A DNA stretch of 17,618 nt from an uncultured Coriobacteriales bacterium (GTDB lineage: Bacteria > Actinomycetota > Coriobacteriia > Coriobacteriales > Atopobiaceae). The position numbers were made by a program, and so were the translations under genes. This document shows positions 1 to 7,435 of the stretch, piece by piece. The notes under the pieces are model-generated. The model searched no databases. It was not told the DNA's origin and saw only the letters and a list, made by a program, of their open reading frames with translations. How positions within the stretch are numbered: position 1 is the stretch's first letter; each line of letters starts with the position of its first letter. The DNA lies in assembly GCA_947305035.1 (NCBI GenBank), contig CAMZCV010000002.1, positions 1-17,618 on the forward strand, read 5' to 3'.

Positions 1-711
1 CGAGCCCACGGACCATCCATCGGGGTTCTTGAACACCGAGCCGCACGTGGGGAGGCCCACCGGCTGGGTGAGCTTGCGCCGTTTGAGCAGCGCCTCCATG
101 CGTCGGGCGATCTTCTCGCGCTCGTCCGAGGCAAGGTCGAAGGTGGCCTCGAGGACGATGTCGCCCGGGACGAGGGAGGTCGAGCGGTAGGCCCAATCGA
201 TATCGGATGCCGCAAGGCGCAGCAGCCCCTCGCCCGGACGGGCGATGACCACGTCGCGCACGGCCGAGCCGATCCAGCTGTCGCGGGTACCTGCGTTCAT
301 GGCGATGGCTCCACCCACGGTGCCGGGGATGCCCGTGCAGCACTCGAGCCCCGAGAGGGACGACTTGAGCGCGAGATTGACCAGCTTTGACGTGAGGACA
401 GCGCCGCCGCAGGTGATGCTCTCCCCCTCCGCCGTGATGCGCGAGAACTCGCGCCCCAGGCAGATGACGCATCCGCGGTACCCGCGGTCGGAGCACAGCA
501 CGTTGGAGCCCTTGCCCAGGACAACCCAGGGAACCTTCTCGTGGCTGAGAACGTCGATGGTGTAGGCGAGCGCCGTGTAGGTGTGCGCGACGACGAGCAG
601 GTCGGCGGGGCCGCCGATGCGCAGCGTGGTACGGCGGCTCAGCGGCTCGTCGCGGAGCACATCGGCGTCGATGGCGCCGGAAAGCTGCATGTATGCGTTG
701 AAGATGCTCAC
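1..711 (-). CDS. murB: UDP-N-acetylenolpyruvoylglucosamine reductase MurB (partial, C-terminus off the left edge)
   Basis: MurB is the FAD-dependent cytoplasmic enzyme that reduces UDP-GlcNAc-enolpyruvate to UDP-MurNAc. The first 237 residues are present. They include an FAD-binding segment GKGSN (66-70), GIPGTVGGA (128-136), the YRS segment with the substrate-binding Arg at about 176, and CGSVFKNP (223-230), whose Ser is the family's proton donor. The family is about 300 residues long, so roughly 60-70 C-terminal residues with the catalytic Glu lie beyond base 1. The start is GTG at 711-709. A TAA sits directly upstream in frame, so no earlier start is possible; an ATG at residue 8 is the only near alternative. 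murC ends 8 nt upstream, so the two genes are probably co-transcribed and coupled. There is no strong Shine-Dalgarno sequence. Confidence 0.95.
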   Translation of the reverse strand, partial: MSIFNAYMQLSGAIDADVLRDEPLSRRTTLRIGGPADLLVVAHTYTALAYTIDVLSHEKVPWVVLGKGSNVLCSDRGYRGCVICLGREFSRITAEGESITCGGAVLTSKLVNLALKSSLSGLECCTGIPGTVGGAIAMNAGTRDSWIGSAVRDVVIARPGEGLLRLAASDIDWAYRSTSLVPGDIVLEATFDLASDEREKIARRMEALLKRRKLTQPVGLPTCGSVFKNPDGWSVGS

Positions 712-719
712 TTAGCCGC

Positions 720-2126
720 TCACTTGGCTCCGGACATCGCAGCGCGCTTGGCCTCGATGAACGCGGGGCCGATCTGGGTGATGTCGCCAGCACCCTGGGT
801 GATGAGCATATCGCCGGGCTTGCAGGTATCGACGAGCAGGTCGACGAGGGTGCGGATCTTGGGCACGTAGGCCACGTGCTTGCAGCCGCCGCCGTTCTTC
901 ACCGAGGAGACGACGGTCTTGCCCGAGATGCCGGGGATGGGCATCTCGCCGGCGGAGAAGACGTCGGTGACGAGCAGGATATCGGCCTTGTCGAACGCGT
1001 GCGCCCACTGCTTCTCGAGCGCCTGCGTGCGGCTGTAGCGGTGGGGTTGGAACGCGCAGACGATGCGCTTGAAGTCGAGCTGTGATGCCGCCCCGAGCGT
1101 TGCGGCGATCTCGGTGGGATGGTGGCCGTAGTCGTCGATGACGGTGATGCCGTCGATGTCGCCCACGTGCGTGAACCTGCGGCGGGCGCCCTTGAACTTG
1201 GAGAGGGCGTCTGCAGCGGCCTCCACGTCGGTGCCCAGCACGTCGGCGACGGCGATGGCGGCGGTGGCGTTGGCCAGGTTGTGCGTGCCGGGATTGGCCT
1301 GGATGGTGAAGGAGACGATCTTGCCGGAGGGGGTGCGCACGGTGGCAGCGCTCTGGATGCCGTGGGAGGCGCCGGGCGTGCAGCGGTAGTCGTTGCCCAG
1401 GTTGAAACCGTAGGTCACCACCTTGCGACCCGTGGAGCGCGCGAGCTCCACCAGGTGCGGCACGTCTCCGTACACCACGATGGTGCCGGAGTCGCCCACA
1501 AGGTCCATGAAGGTGCAGAAGGTCTTCTCGATGTTGGCGAGGCTGCCGTAGTAGTCGAGATGGTCCTCCTCGATGTTGGTGACCACCACGACATCGGGAT
1601 CGAGGAACAGGAAGGATCCGTCGGACTCGTCTGCCTCGCAGACGAAGTAGCCGCCCATGCCGTTACGGCCGTTGGTTCCGTAGCCCTCGACCACGCCGCC
1701 GATGAGGAACGTGGGGTCGAGACCCATGGTGTCGAGCATGGAGGCGACCATCGACGAGGTGGTGGTCTTGCCGTGCGTGCCGGCGACGGCGACGGTCACG
1801 GTGTCGAGCGAGAGGTAGCTGAGCATCTTGGCGCGCGGCCAGATGGGAATGCCCAGCTCGCGTGCGCGGATGAGCTCGGGATTGGTCTCGGGGATGGCGG
1901 TGGAGATGACCACCACGTCGGGAGAGACGGCGTCGATGGTGGGCGCCTCGTGGCCGATATGCACCTCGACGCCCGCATCCTCGAGCTGGCGCACGTAGTA
2001 CGAGCTCTTGAGGTCGGATCCGGTGACCTTGCAGCCCCGCTCGTGCAGAACGAGCGCGATGCCGCTCATGCCGGCTCCGCCGATGCCGATGAAATGCGCG
2101 CTGAGAATGTGCTTCACGTTGTCCAT
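720..2126 (-). CDS. murC: UDP-N-acetylmuramate--L-alanine ligase MurC
   Basis: MurC is the ATP-dependent cytoplasmic ligase that adds L-Ala to UDP-MurNAc, the first step of stem peptide assembly. The protein is 468 residues, normal for MurC. It has the N-terminal Rossmann motif GIGGAGMSG (14-22), the ATP loop GTHGKTTT (116-123), the EEDHLDYYG segment (186-194), the invariant HNLAN (282-286), DDYGHHPTE (331-339) and FQPHRYSRT (359-367). The start is placed at the ATG at 2126, where GGAGAGG lies 6 nt upstream. An in-frame ATG at 2141 would add five residues but has no good ribosome binding site. It is separated from murG by about 200 nt and may have its own promoter. murB follows after 8 nt. 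Confidence 0.97.
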   Translation of the reverse strand: MDNVKHILSAHFIGIGGAGMSGIALVLHERGCKVTGSDLKSSYYVRQLEDAGVEVHIGHEAPTIDAVSPDVVVISTAIPETNPELIRARELGIPIWPRAKMLSYLSLDTVTVAVAGTHGKTTTSSMVASMLDTMGLDPTFLIGGVVEGYGTNGRNGMGGYFVCEADESDGSFLFLDPDVVVVTNIEEDHLDYYGSLANIEKTFCTFMDLVGDSGTIVVYGDVPHLVELARSTGRKVVTYGFNLGNDYRCTPGASHGIQSAATVRTPSGKIVSFTIQANPGTHNLANATAAIAVADVLGTDVEAAADALSKFKGARRRFTHVGDIDGITVIDDYGHHPTEIAATLGAASQLDFKRIVCAFQPHRYSRTQALEKQWAHAFDKADILLVTDVFSAGEMPIPGISGKTVVSSVKNGGGCKHVAYVPKIRTLVDLLVDTCKPGDMLITQGAGDITQIGPAFIEAKRAAMSGAK

Positions 2127-2132
2127 AGCCAA

Positions 2133-2139
2133 CCTCTCC
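2133..2139 (-). promoter_or_regulatory. Shine-Dalgarno sequence of murC
   Basis: GGAGAGG on the minus strand lies 6 nt before the ATG at 2126. It overlaps the alternative upstream ATG at 2141, which supports the shorter start. Confidence 0.7.
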
Positions 2140-2150
2140 ATGACGAAATC

Positions 2151-2164
2151 CGCGCTTTCGCGCG
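2151..2164 (-). promoter_or_regulatory. GAAA-tetraloop hairpin in the murC 5' leader
   Basis: On the minus strand this reads CGCGC-GAAA-GCGCG, a perfect 5-bp GC stem closed by a GNRA tetraloop. It lies between the putative murC -10 element and its ribosome binding site. It has no U-run, so it is not an intrinsic terminator. It may stabilise or mark the 5' end of a murC transcript; that role is inference. Confidence 0.4.
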
Positions 2165-2166
2165 TG

Positions 2167-2172
2167 ACTATA
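2167..2172 (-). promoter_or_regulatory. Possible internal -10 element (TATAGT) for murC-murB
   Basis: TATAGT on the minus strand is the same hexamer as in the mraZ promoter and lies about 40 nt upstream of the murC start. The -35 match is poor: GTGAGC with an 18-nt spacer, or TGAGCC with 17. The position, in the only long gap of the mur genes and just before a leader hairpin, makes an internal promoter plausible but unproven. Confidence 0.35.
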
Positions 2173-2332
2173 CTACTCTACCCGAAAACGGCTCACGCGG
2201 CGTCGTGCGCGGGCACTTCTCGGCATCTCCGTATGGGCTGAAGATGTGCTTGGAGAACATGCGGAAAGAGGATTCCTTCGCCCTGCCACGCCAGCATGGT
2301 TCCGGTCGCTCAACCGACCAAAAAACGCGTCC
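2168..2332 (-). other. Unexplained murG-murC intergenic block with a 30-codon open frame
   Basis: This gap interrupts an otherwise tightly packed cluster. On the minus strand a 30-codon frame runs from an ATG at 2260 to a TAG at 2168 and would encode a basic peptide starting MFSKHIFSPYGDAEK. A purine-rich GAAGGA lies 13 nt before the ATG, too far to be a convincing ribosome site. The frame also stays open upstream of that ATG. I recognise no protein family. It could be a small leader peptide, an intergenic repeat or decayed sequence. Confidence 0.25.
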
Positions 2333-3436
2333 CTATCCGCGCGCAGCGGCCTCGACCTCGTCGGCAAGCGCCTGGGCGGCATTCGCCGCTCCGAGCGCGG
2401 AAGCCGCATCGCGCATGAGCGCGCGCTTGGCAGCGTTGTCGACAAGCGAGAAGAGCAGTTCGGGAAAGTCGGGCGAGTCGAGCATGGAATCGCCGAGCAT
2501 CTCCGCAGCTCCAGCATCCACCAGCAGATGCGCGTTGATGGTCTGGTGGTCCTCGGTGGCCAGCGGGTACGGGATGAGCAGCGCGGGAAGCGAACGGGCT
2601 GCAATCTCCGCGACGCTCGAGGCACCGGCACGCGAGAGCACGCAATCGGCCGCGGCGAGAACCGACCCCATATCGTCGATATAGGGCCTGACCTGCCAGC
2701 GCGCCGCTTCCTCATCGGTGAGCGCGAGCGCCTCCACCACGGAATCGTACTCGTCCTTGCCGGTGGAATGCACGATGCGCAGGGATGGACGCGAGAGCAG
2801 CTCGTCCTTAAGCGCGCAGACGGCCTGGTTGATGTGGCGGGCTCCCAAACTTCCGCCGAACACCAGCAGGAGCGTCTGGTCGTCGGCGATGCCGAGCTTG
2901 GCGCGCCCCTCTTCACGCGAGGCGTCGATGACGCTCCTGCGCACGGGATTGCCCGTGACGACGATGCGCTTGGCCTTGCCGGCGAAAGCCTTCTCTGCCT
3001 GCGGGAACGCGATGCACACGGTGTGGGCCTTCTTCGCGGAGGTCTTGTTGGCGAGTCCGGCGACGGAGTTCTGCTCGTGCAGGAGGTACGGCACGCCCTT
3101 CTTAGCGCACCAGCGCAGGAGCGGGAGCTCCACGTAGGCGCCGAAGCCGATGGCTACGTCGGGGGCACCGACCTGAGCGAAGTGGGCATCGAGCGCCTTC
3201 ACGGCCGCCGAGATCTGCCTGAGGGCCGTGAACAGGGTCCAAGGACGCGTGCGATCGAAACCCGAGACCTCGATGGGCACGAGCTCGAATCCCGCCTCGG
3301 GGACGAGCGTGGCCTCGAGACGGCGCGTCTGCCCGAAGAAGACGACCTCGTCGCCGCGGCTGCGCAGCTCCTCGGCAAGCGCGAGGGCGGGGTTGACGTG
3401 GCCTGCAGTTCCTCCTGCGGCGATGGCGACCTTCAT
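2333..3436 (-). CDS. murG: Undecaprenyl-PP-MurNAc-pentapeptide-UDP-GlcNAc GlcNAc transferase MurG
   Basis: MurG is the GT28 family glycosyltransferase at the inner face of the membrane that converts lipid I to lipid II. The protein is 367 residues, normal for the family. It has the N-terminal glycine-rich loop GGTAGHVNPALA (8-19) with the catalytic-site His13, HEQNSVAG (120-127), the second glycine-rich loop GGSLGARHINQAV (194-206), SRAGASSVAE (268-277) and the donor-binding segment DHQTINA (296-302). The start at 3436 overlaps the ftsW stop in an ATGA arrangement, and AAGGAA lies 7 nt upstream, so translation is probably coupled to ftsW. It appears to be the last gene of the mraZ-murG run before the gap in front of murC. 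Confidence 0.97.
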   Translation of the reverse strand: MKVAIAAGGTAGHVNPALALAEELRSRGDEVVFFGQTRRLEATLVPEAGFELVPIEVSGFDRTRPWTLFTALRQISAAVKALDAHFAQVGAPDVAIGFGAYVELPLLRWCAKKGVPYLLHEQNSVAGLANKTSAKKAHTVCIAFPQAEKAFAGKAKRIVVTGNPVRRSVIDASREEGRAKLGIADDQTLLLVFGGSLGARHINQAVCALKDELLSRPSLRIVHSTGKDEYDSVVEALALTDEEAARWQVRPYIDDMGSVLAAADCVLSRAGASSVAEIAARSLPALLIPYPLATEDHQTINAHLLVDAGAAEMLGDSMLDSPDFPELLFSLVDNAAKRALMRDAASALGAANAAQALADEVEAAARG

Positions 3437-4983
3437 CGGCGTTCCTTCCCCTTGTTCTTCGAACCCCCGCGCAGCCGTTCGGTCGCGGACGGTCCCAGAT
3501 CGATGCGCGAACGCCCGCTGCCCTGCGAGGAACCGCGGCCGCCCGCACCTCCCTCGACGATGGTGAACGAGCTGCGGGCGAGCTTGGTGGGACGCGCGTC
3601 GTAGGCGCCGTCAGCCTCCCGCATGCTGCGCGGAACGGGATCGGAGACGAACGTCTCCTCGTAGTGGCCATCATCCCCGCCATCGTAGCCGGTCCAGCCG
3701 TCGTCCACGGGTTCCTCCATCTGCCAACGCTGGCGGGCCTGGTCGTGGACCGTCTCAGGCAGGCGCGAGACGCGCGAGACGGACAGCGTGAGGCCCGAGA
3801 GCATGAGGCACGAGATGATGGTGGAGCCGCCGTAGGAGATGAAGGGGACGGGCTTTCCCGTAAGCGGGATCATGCCCAGCACGCCACCCACGTTGACGAA
3901 GAGCTGGATGATGATGAGGCCCGTGCAACCTGCTGCGATGAGACGCCCGGCGAGGTCGGGGGCGTTCTTGGCGATCTGAGCCCCGGCCCATCCGAGAAGC
4001 GCGAACACGGCAAGCGTTCCGAGCGTTCCCACAAGCCCGAGCTCCTCGCCGATCACAGCGAAGATGAAGTCGTTATAGGCCATGGGCAGATACGAATACT
4101 TCTGGCGCGAGAAACCCAGGCCGACGCCGAACAACCCGCCCGAGCCGAAGGCATAGAAACCCTGGATGAGCTGGTAGCCGTCACCGTAATAGTCGCGCCA
4201 GGGGTTGAACATGGTGACGATGCGCGCGCGGGAGTAGTCGTCGCGCAGCGACAGGATGAGAAAGCCCACGATGCCGATGCCCGCGACAGCGAGGATGAAG
4301 TTGCGCGGCAGACCCGCAAGATAGCCCATCACGAGCAGCGTCGCCGCGAGCACCATCGTGGTGCCCTTGTCGGGCTGCGCGAGGATGAGGACGAGCGGGA
4401 TGCCCACGCCCGCTGCCATGAGCTTGACGAACTCCTCGAAGGAGATGGAGGCGTCATCGAAATAGCGCTGCGCGAGGTTCGCGGCAGTGAGGATGACCGT
4501 TACCTTGGCGAACTCCGAGGGTTGCAGCGAGAAGGAGCCGATGCCGATCCAGCGGGAGGCGCCGTATGCGCCCTGGCCCATGCTCGAGGCGAAGATGGCG
4601 AGCAGCATCACAACCGTGACCACCCAGATTGCCGTGAGGAAGTTGGATGACCAGGCATGGTAGTCGATGTTGTAGAGCACGAGGGCCGCGATGGAGCCGA
4701 TCGCCAGGAAGATAGCCTGGCGCTTGGCGTAGTAGGCGGGGTCGAAGTTGGTAGCAGACGAGATGAGCGAGGTCACCGACGACGCCGAGTAGATCATGAG
4801 CAGGCCGAAGAGCGACAGCACGATGACGCAGACGAGGAAGATGAGGCGCGGCGACATGAAGCGCGCGGGAACGCCCAGGATCTGGAGATCCAGCCTCTTG
4901 GCTCCCTTGGCGGGTCTGCCCGCCCTCGCCTTCCCGGCGGTATTCGCCGCCTCGGCGTTCTTCTCTGCCTTCTTCCGTGCCAT
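3433..4983 (-). CDS. ftsW: Septal peptidoglycan polymerase FtsW (SEDS family)
   Basis: FtsW is the integral membrane glycosyltransferase that polymerises lipid II at the division septum with FtsI. The protein is 516 residues, longer than the usual 380-400. A basic, Ala/Lys-rich cytoplasmic N-terminus (1-45) is followed by about ten hydrophobic segments. The family signature is complete, with SRQKYSYLPMAYNDFIFAV (292-310; Asp305 matches the catalytic Asp of SEDS enzymes) and KPVPFISYGGST (377-388). After about residue 407 comes a hydrophilic tail of about 110 residues, acidic at first and then rich in Gly, Ser and Arg. The ATG at 4983 is 3 nt from the murD stop, with GAGGAG about 11 nt upstream. 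The 3' end overlaps murG by 4 nt. FtsW rather than RodA is inferred from the dcw context. Confidence 0.95.
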   Translation of the reverse strand: MARKKAEKNAEAANTAGKARAGRPAKGAKRLDLQILGVPARFMSPRLIFLVCVIVLSLFGLLMIYSASSVTSLISSATNFDPAYYAKRQAIFLAIGSIAALVLYNIDYHAWSSNFLTAIWVVTVVMLLAIFASSMGQGAYGASRWIGIGSFSLQPSEFAKVTVILTAANLAQRYFDDASISFEEFVKLMAAGVGIPLVLILAQPDKGTTMVLAATLLVMGYLAGLPRNFILAVAGIGIVGFLILSLRDDYSRARIVTMFNPWRDYYGDGYQLIQGFYAFGSGGLFGVGLGFSRQKYSYLPMAYNDFIFAVIGEELGLVGTLGTLAVFALLGWAGAQIAKNAPDLAGRLIAAGCTGLIIIQLFVNVGGVLGMIPLTGKPVPFISYGGSTIISCLMLSGLTLSVSRVSRLPETVHDQARQRWQMEEPVDDGWTGYDGGDDGHYEETFVSDPVPRSMREADGAYDARPTKLARSSFTIVEGGAGGRGSSQGSGRSRIDLGPSATERLRGGSKNKGKERR

Positions 4984-4986
4984 GCG

Positions 4987-6393
4987 CTACGCCCTGCTCC
5001 TCTCGATGAGATCGGCCACGAGCTGCTTGAACACGCGTCCGCGCTGGACGTAGTTGTCGAATTCGTCGAACGACGAGCAGGCAGGCGACAGGAGCACGGC
5101 ATCGCCGGGCTCGGCGGCTGCAAACGCAACCTGGAGCGCCTCTGCCATATGGGGGGCGTCGAGGATCTCCACCGAGCCCTCCCCCGCCGCGACGGCATCG
5201 CGAACGGCCTGCGCGATGCGCGGACCCGCCTCGCCGAAGCACACGGCGGCTTTGCAGATGCGGGCTATGGCGGCGGCCATGGACGTGAGGTCGGTGCCCT
5301 TGTCGTGCCCGCCGAGCAGCACGAGGATGCGGCCGGCGGGAAACGCGGTGAGCGCCTTCTCCACGGAGTCGGTGTTGGTGGCCTTGGAGTCGTTGACGAA
5401 GCGCACGCCGCCCAGCTCGCCACACGGCTCGATGCGATGCTCGAGCGGAGCGAATGAGGCGAGGCCCGCGCGCACATCCTCGGGCGAGACACCCACGTCG
5501 AGGACGAGAGCGGAAGCCGCGAGGGCGTTCTGCACGTTGTGCTCGCCATGGATGGGCAGCTCGTCAACGCGAAGGAGCTCCCGCTCAACGCCGTCGAGGC
5601 GCACGATAAGCATGCCGTCGCGCACGAAGGCGGCGCAGGGGGCGTCGGGCTCGCCGTGGACGTCGAGCACGCAGGTGCGCACGCCGCGAGCCTTCAAGCG
5701 GCCGATGATGGCGCGGCACCAGGAATCCTCGCGCGAGACAACCGCGAGGTCATCGCCGCCCATATTGGCGAAGACGCGCTCCTTGGCGGCGGCATAGGCC
5801 TCCATGGAACCATGCCAGTCCACATGGTCGGGGGTGATGTTGAGCAGGCACGCCGCTCGGGGATGCAGCAGGCGCGTCTCCTCGAGCTGGAAGCTCGAGA
5901 GCTCTGCGGCGAACCAGCTGCCCGGCTCGCGACCGGAAACCTCGGCGGACACCGAGTTGCCGATATTGCCGACAAGCTTCACGGAACGGCCGCCCGCCTG
6001 GAGCAGCGCTCCCACGAGGGTCGTGGTGGTGGTCTTGCCGTTCGTGCCGGTTACGGCGATCCAGCGCTCGGGGCTCTCGCGCCATGCGAGCTCGGGCTCG
6101 CCGATGATCTCGTTGCTTCGGGTAGCGGCTGCGCGGAAGAAGGCGCTTGCGGGCGGGATGCCGGGAGACGCGACGGCGAGGTCGTAGCAGCCCTCGACAT
6201 CCTCGGTACCGAGAATCACGCGCGCCCCGAGCTCCTCGAGCCTGCGCGTCTCGTCGCTCTCCTTGGATGTGAGTCCGCCGTACACGGTGAGCGAGCTCAC
6301 ACGCCCCTCTGCGAGCAAGCCTGCGAGCAGCGACGCGGCCGAACCGCCGGCGCGACCCAGGCCCAATACGCATACGTCTCCGTAGAAGACCAT
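4987..6393 (-). CDS. murD: UDP-N-acetylmuramoyl-L-alanine--D-glutamate ligase MurD
   Basis: MurD is the cytoplasmic ATP-dependent ligase that adds D-Glu to UDP-MurNAc-L-Ala. The protein is 468 residues. It has an N-terminal Rossmann-like segment VLGLGRAGGSAA (9-20), the ATP loop GTNGKTTTT (116-124), NITPDHVDWHGS (185-196), the invariant GEHNVQNA (283-290) and NDSKATNTDSVEKAL (334-348), which is typical of MurD. The ATG at 6393 has AGGGGG 6 nt upstream, overlapping the end of mraY. The gap to mraY is 10 nt and to ftsW 3 nt, so it is in the middle of the operon. The motif set excludes MurC, MurE and MurF. Confidence 0.97.
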   Translation of the reverse strand: MVFYGDVCVLGLGRAGGSAASLLAGLLAEGRVSSLTVYGGLTSKESDETRRLEELGARVILGTEDVEGCYDLAVASPGIPPASAFFRAAATRSNEIIGEPELAWRESPERWIAVTGTNGKTTTTTLVGALLQAGGRSVKLVGNIGNSVSAEVSGREPGSWFAAELSSFQLEETRLLHPRAACLLNITPDHVDWHGSMEAYAAAKERVFANMGGDDLAVVSREDSWCRAIIGRLKARGVRTCVLDVHGEPDAPCAAFVRDGMLIVRLDGVERELLRVDELPIHGEHNVQNALAASALVLDVGVSPEDVRAGLASFAPLEHRIEPCGELGGVRFVNDSKATNTDSVEKALTAFPAGRILVLLGGHDKGTDLTSMAAAIARICKAAVCFGEAGPRIAQAVRDAVAAGEGSVEILDAPHMAEALQVAFAAAEPGDAVLLSPACSSFDEFDNYVQRGRVFKQLVADLIERSRA

Positions 6394-6403
6394 CGCATGC
6401 CCC

Positions 6404-7435
6404 CTAACCGAGCTGGAAGTACAGGGCGAAGCCGATGGCGGCGAACGCGGCGGAGATGATCCAGAAGCGGATGACGACCTTCGTCTCGCTCCAGCCGAGC
6501 TTCTCGAAATGGTGGTGCAGCGGCGCCATGAGGAAGACGCGCTTGCCCGTGCTCTTGAAGCTCACGACCTGGATGATGACGGAGAGCGCCTCGATGATGA
6601 AGAGGCCGCCCATGACCAGCGAGGTCACCTCGGTCTTGGTGAGCACGGCGAGGGCGGCGAAGGCGGCGCCGAGCGCCAGAGAGCCCGTGTCGCCCATGAA
6701 GATGGTGGCGGGATAGCAGTTGTACCAGAGGAAGCCCAGGCACGCGCCGCCGATGGAGGCGGAGAAGATGGCGAGGCCAAGCTCCTCGTAGCGGAAGGCG
6801 ACCATGGCCATGACGAGCATGACCACCATGACGCAGCCGCCCGCGAGGCCGTCGAGGCCGTCGGTGAGGTTCACGGCGTTGGAGAGGCCCGCCATGAGCA
6901 GGAACACGAAGATGAGGTAGATCCAGGGGATCCTCAGCGATAAGCCGCCCAAGGGAACGGTCGTCGTGAGGATGCCGAGGTCGATGGAGAACCCGCCCGG
7001 GAAGGCGATGGTGGGCTCGATATGGCATGCATTCACCGCGTAGAGGCAGAAGATCACCGAGATGGTGATGAGACCCGCCATCTTCTGGCCCGGCGTGAGC
7101 CCGAGCGAGCGCTCATGCGCGACCGACTCGATATCGTCGAGCAGTCCCAGCACGCCCGTGAGCACGGTTGCGACGACGGCGAGCACGGAGACGGGGGTCC
7201 AATCCACGAGGATCGCGCAGGTGACGAGCATCGAGACCAGGATGACGAGGCCGCCCATGGTGGGCGTGCCCTGCTTGGTGAGATGGCGCTTCGGGCCGTC
7301 GGCGCGGATCTGCTGGCCCACGCCTTCGCGCTTCATCAGGCGGATGAAGAGCGGCATGAGCACGATGGTGATGATGCCCGCGATTCCAATGGCCAGAAAG
7401 ACCTGGTAGGTAGGATATGAGGGATTGCCGATCAT
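6404..7435 (-). CDS. mraY: Phospho-N-acetylmuramoyl-pentapeptide-transferase MraY
   Basis: MraY is the integral membrane enzyme that transfers phospho-MurNAc-pentapeptide to undecaprenyl phosphate to give lipid I. The protein is 343 residues with about ten membrane segments. Key motifs are the acidic pair D100-D101, NLTDGLDGLAGG (189-200) with catalytic-region Asp192 and Asp195, MGDTGS (247-252), and the cytoplasmic HHH motif (307-309) in PLHHHFEKLGWSE. The usual DDxxK motif reads DDIES here, so the Lys is replaced by Ser. The ATG at 7435 overlaps the murF stop as ATGA, suggesting translational coupling, and murD follows after 10 nt. Confidence 0.97.
   Translation of the reverse strand: MIGNPSYPTYQVFLAIGIAGIITIVLMPLFIRLMKREGVGQQIRADGPKRHLTKQGTPTMGGLVILVSMLVTCAILVDWTPVSVLAVVATVLTGVLGLLDDIESVAHERSLGLTPGQKMAGLITISVIFCLYAVNACHIEPTIAFPGGFSIDLGILTTTVPLGGLSLRIPWIYLIFVFLLMAGLSNAVNLTDGLDGLAGGCVMVVMLVMAMVAFRYEELGLAIFSASIGGACLGFLWYNCYPATIFMGDTGSLALGAAFAALAVLTKTEVTSLVMGGLFIIEALSVIIQVVSFKSTGKRVFLMAPLHHHFEKLGWSETKVVIRFWIISAAFAAIGFALYFQLG

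Noticed and set aside
707..726. Direct repeat AAGTGAGC at the murC-murB junction
   Set aside because: Two copies 12 nt apart are too short to argue for function. One holds the murC stop and the other the murB GTG, so chance or a small duplication is enough.
2304..2325. Hairpin with a run of six T as a terminator after murG
   Set aside because: On the minus strand the T-run comes before the GGTCG/CGACC stem, not after it, and on the plus strand the stem is followed by A. It cannot act as a standard intrinsic terminator on either strand.
1119..2684. Long plus-strand open frame (521 codons)
   Set aside because: It runs antisense to murC and the end of murG, has biased composition (His, Gly, Asp, Val rich) and no recognisable motif. 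It is a typical high-GC shadow frame.
7432..7435. ATGA overlaps (murF-mraY here, ftsW-murG at 3433-3436) as possible frameshift or error sites
   Set aside because: Both flanking proteins are full length with normal termini; this is ordinary translational coupling.
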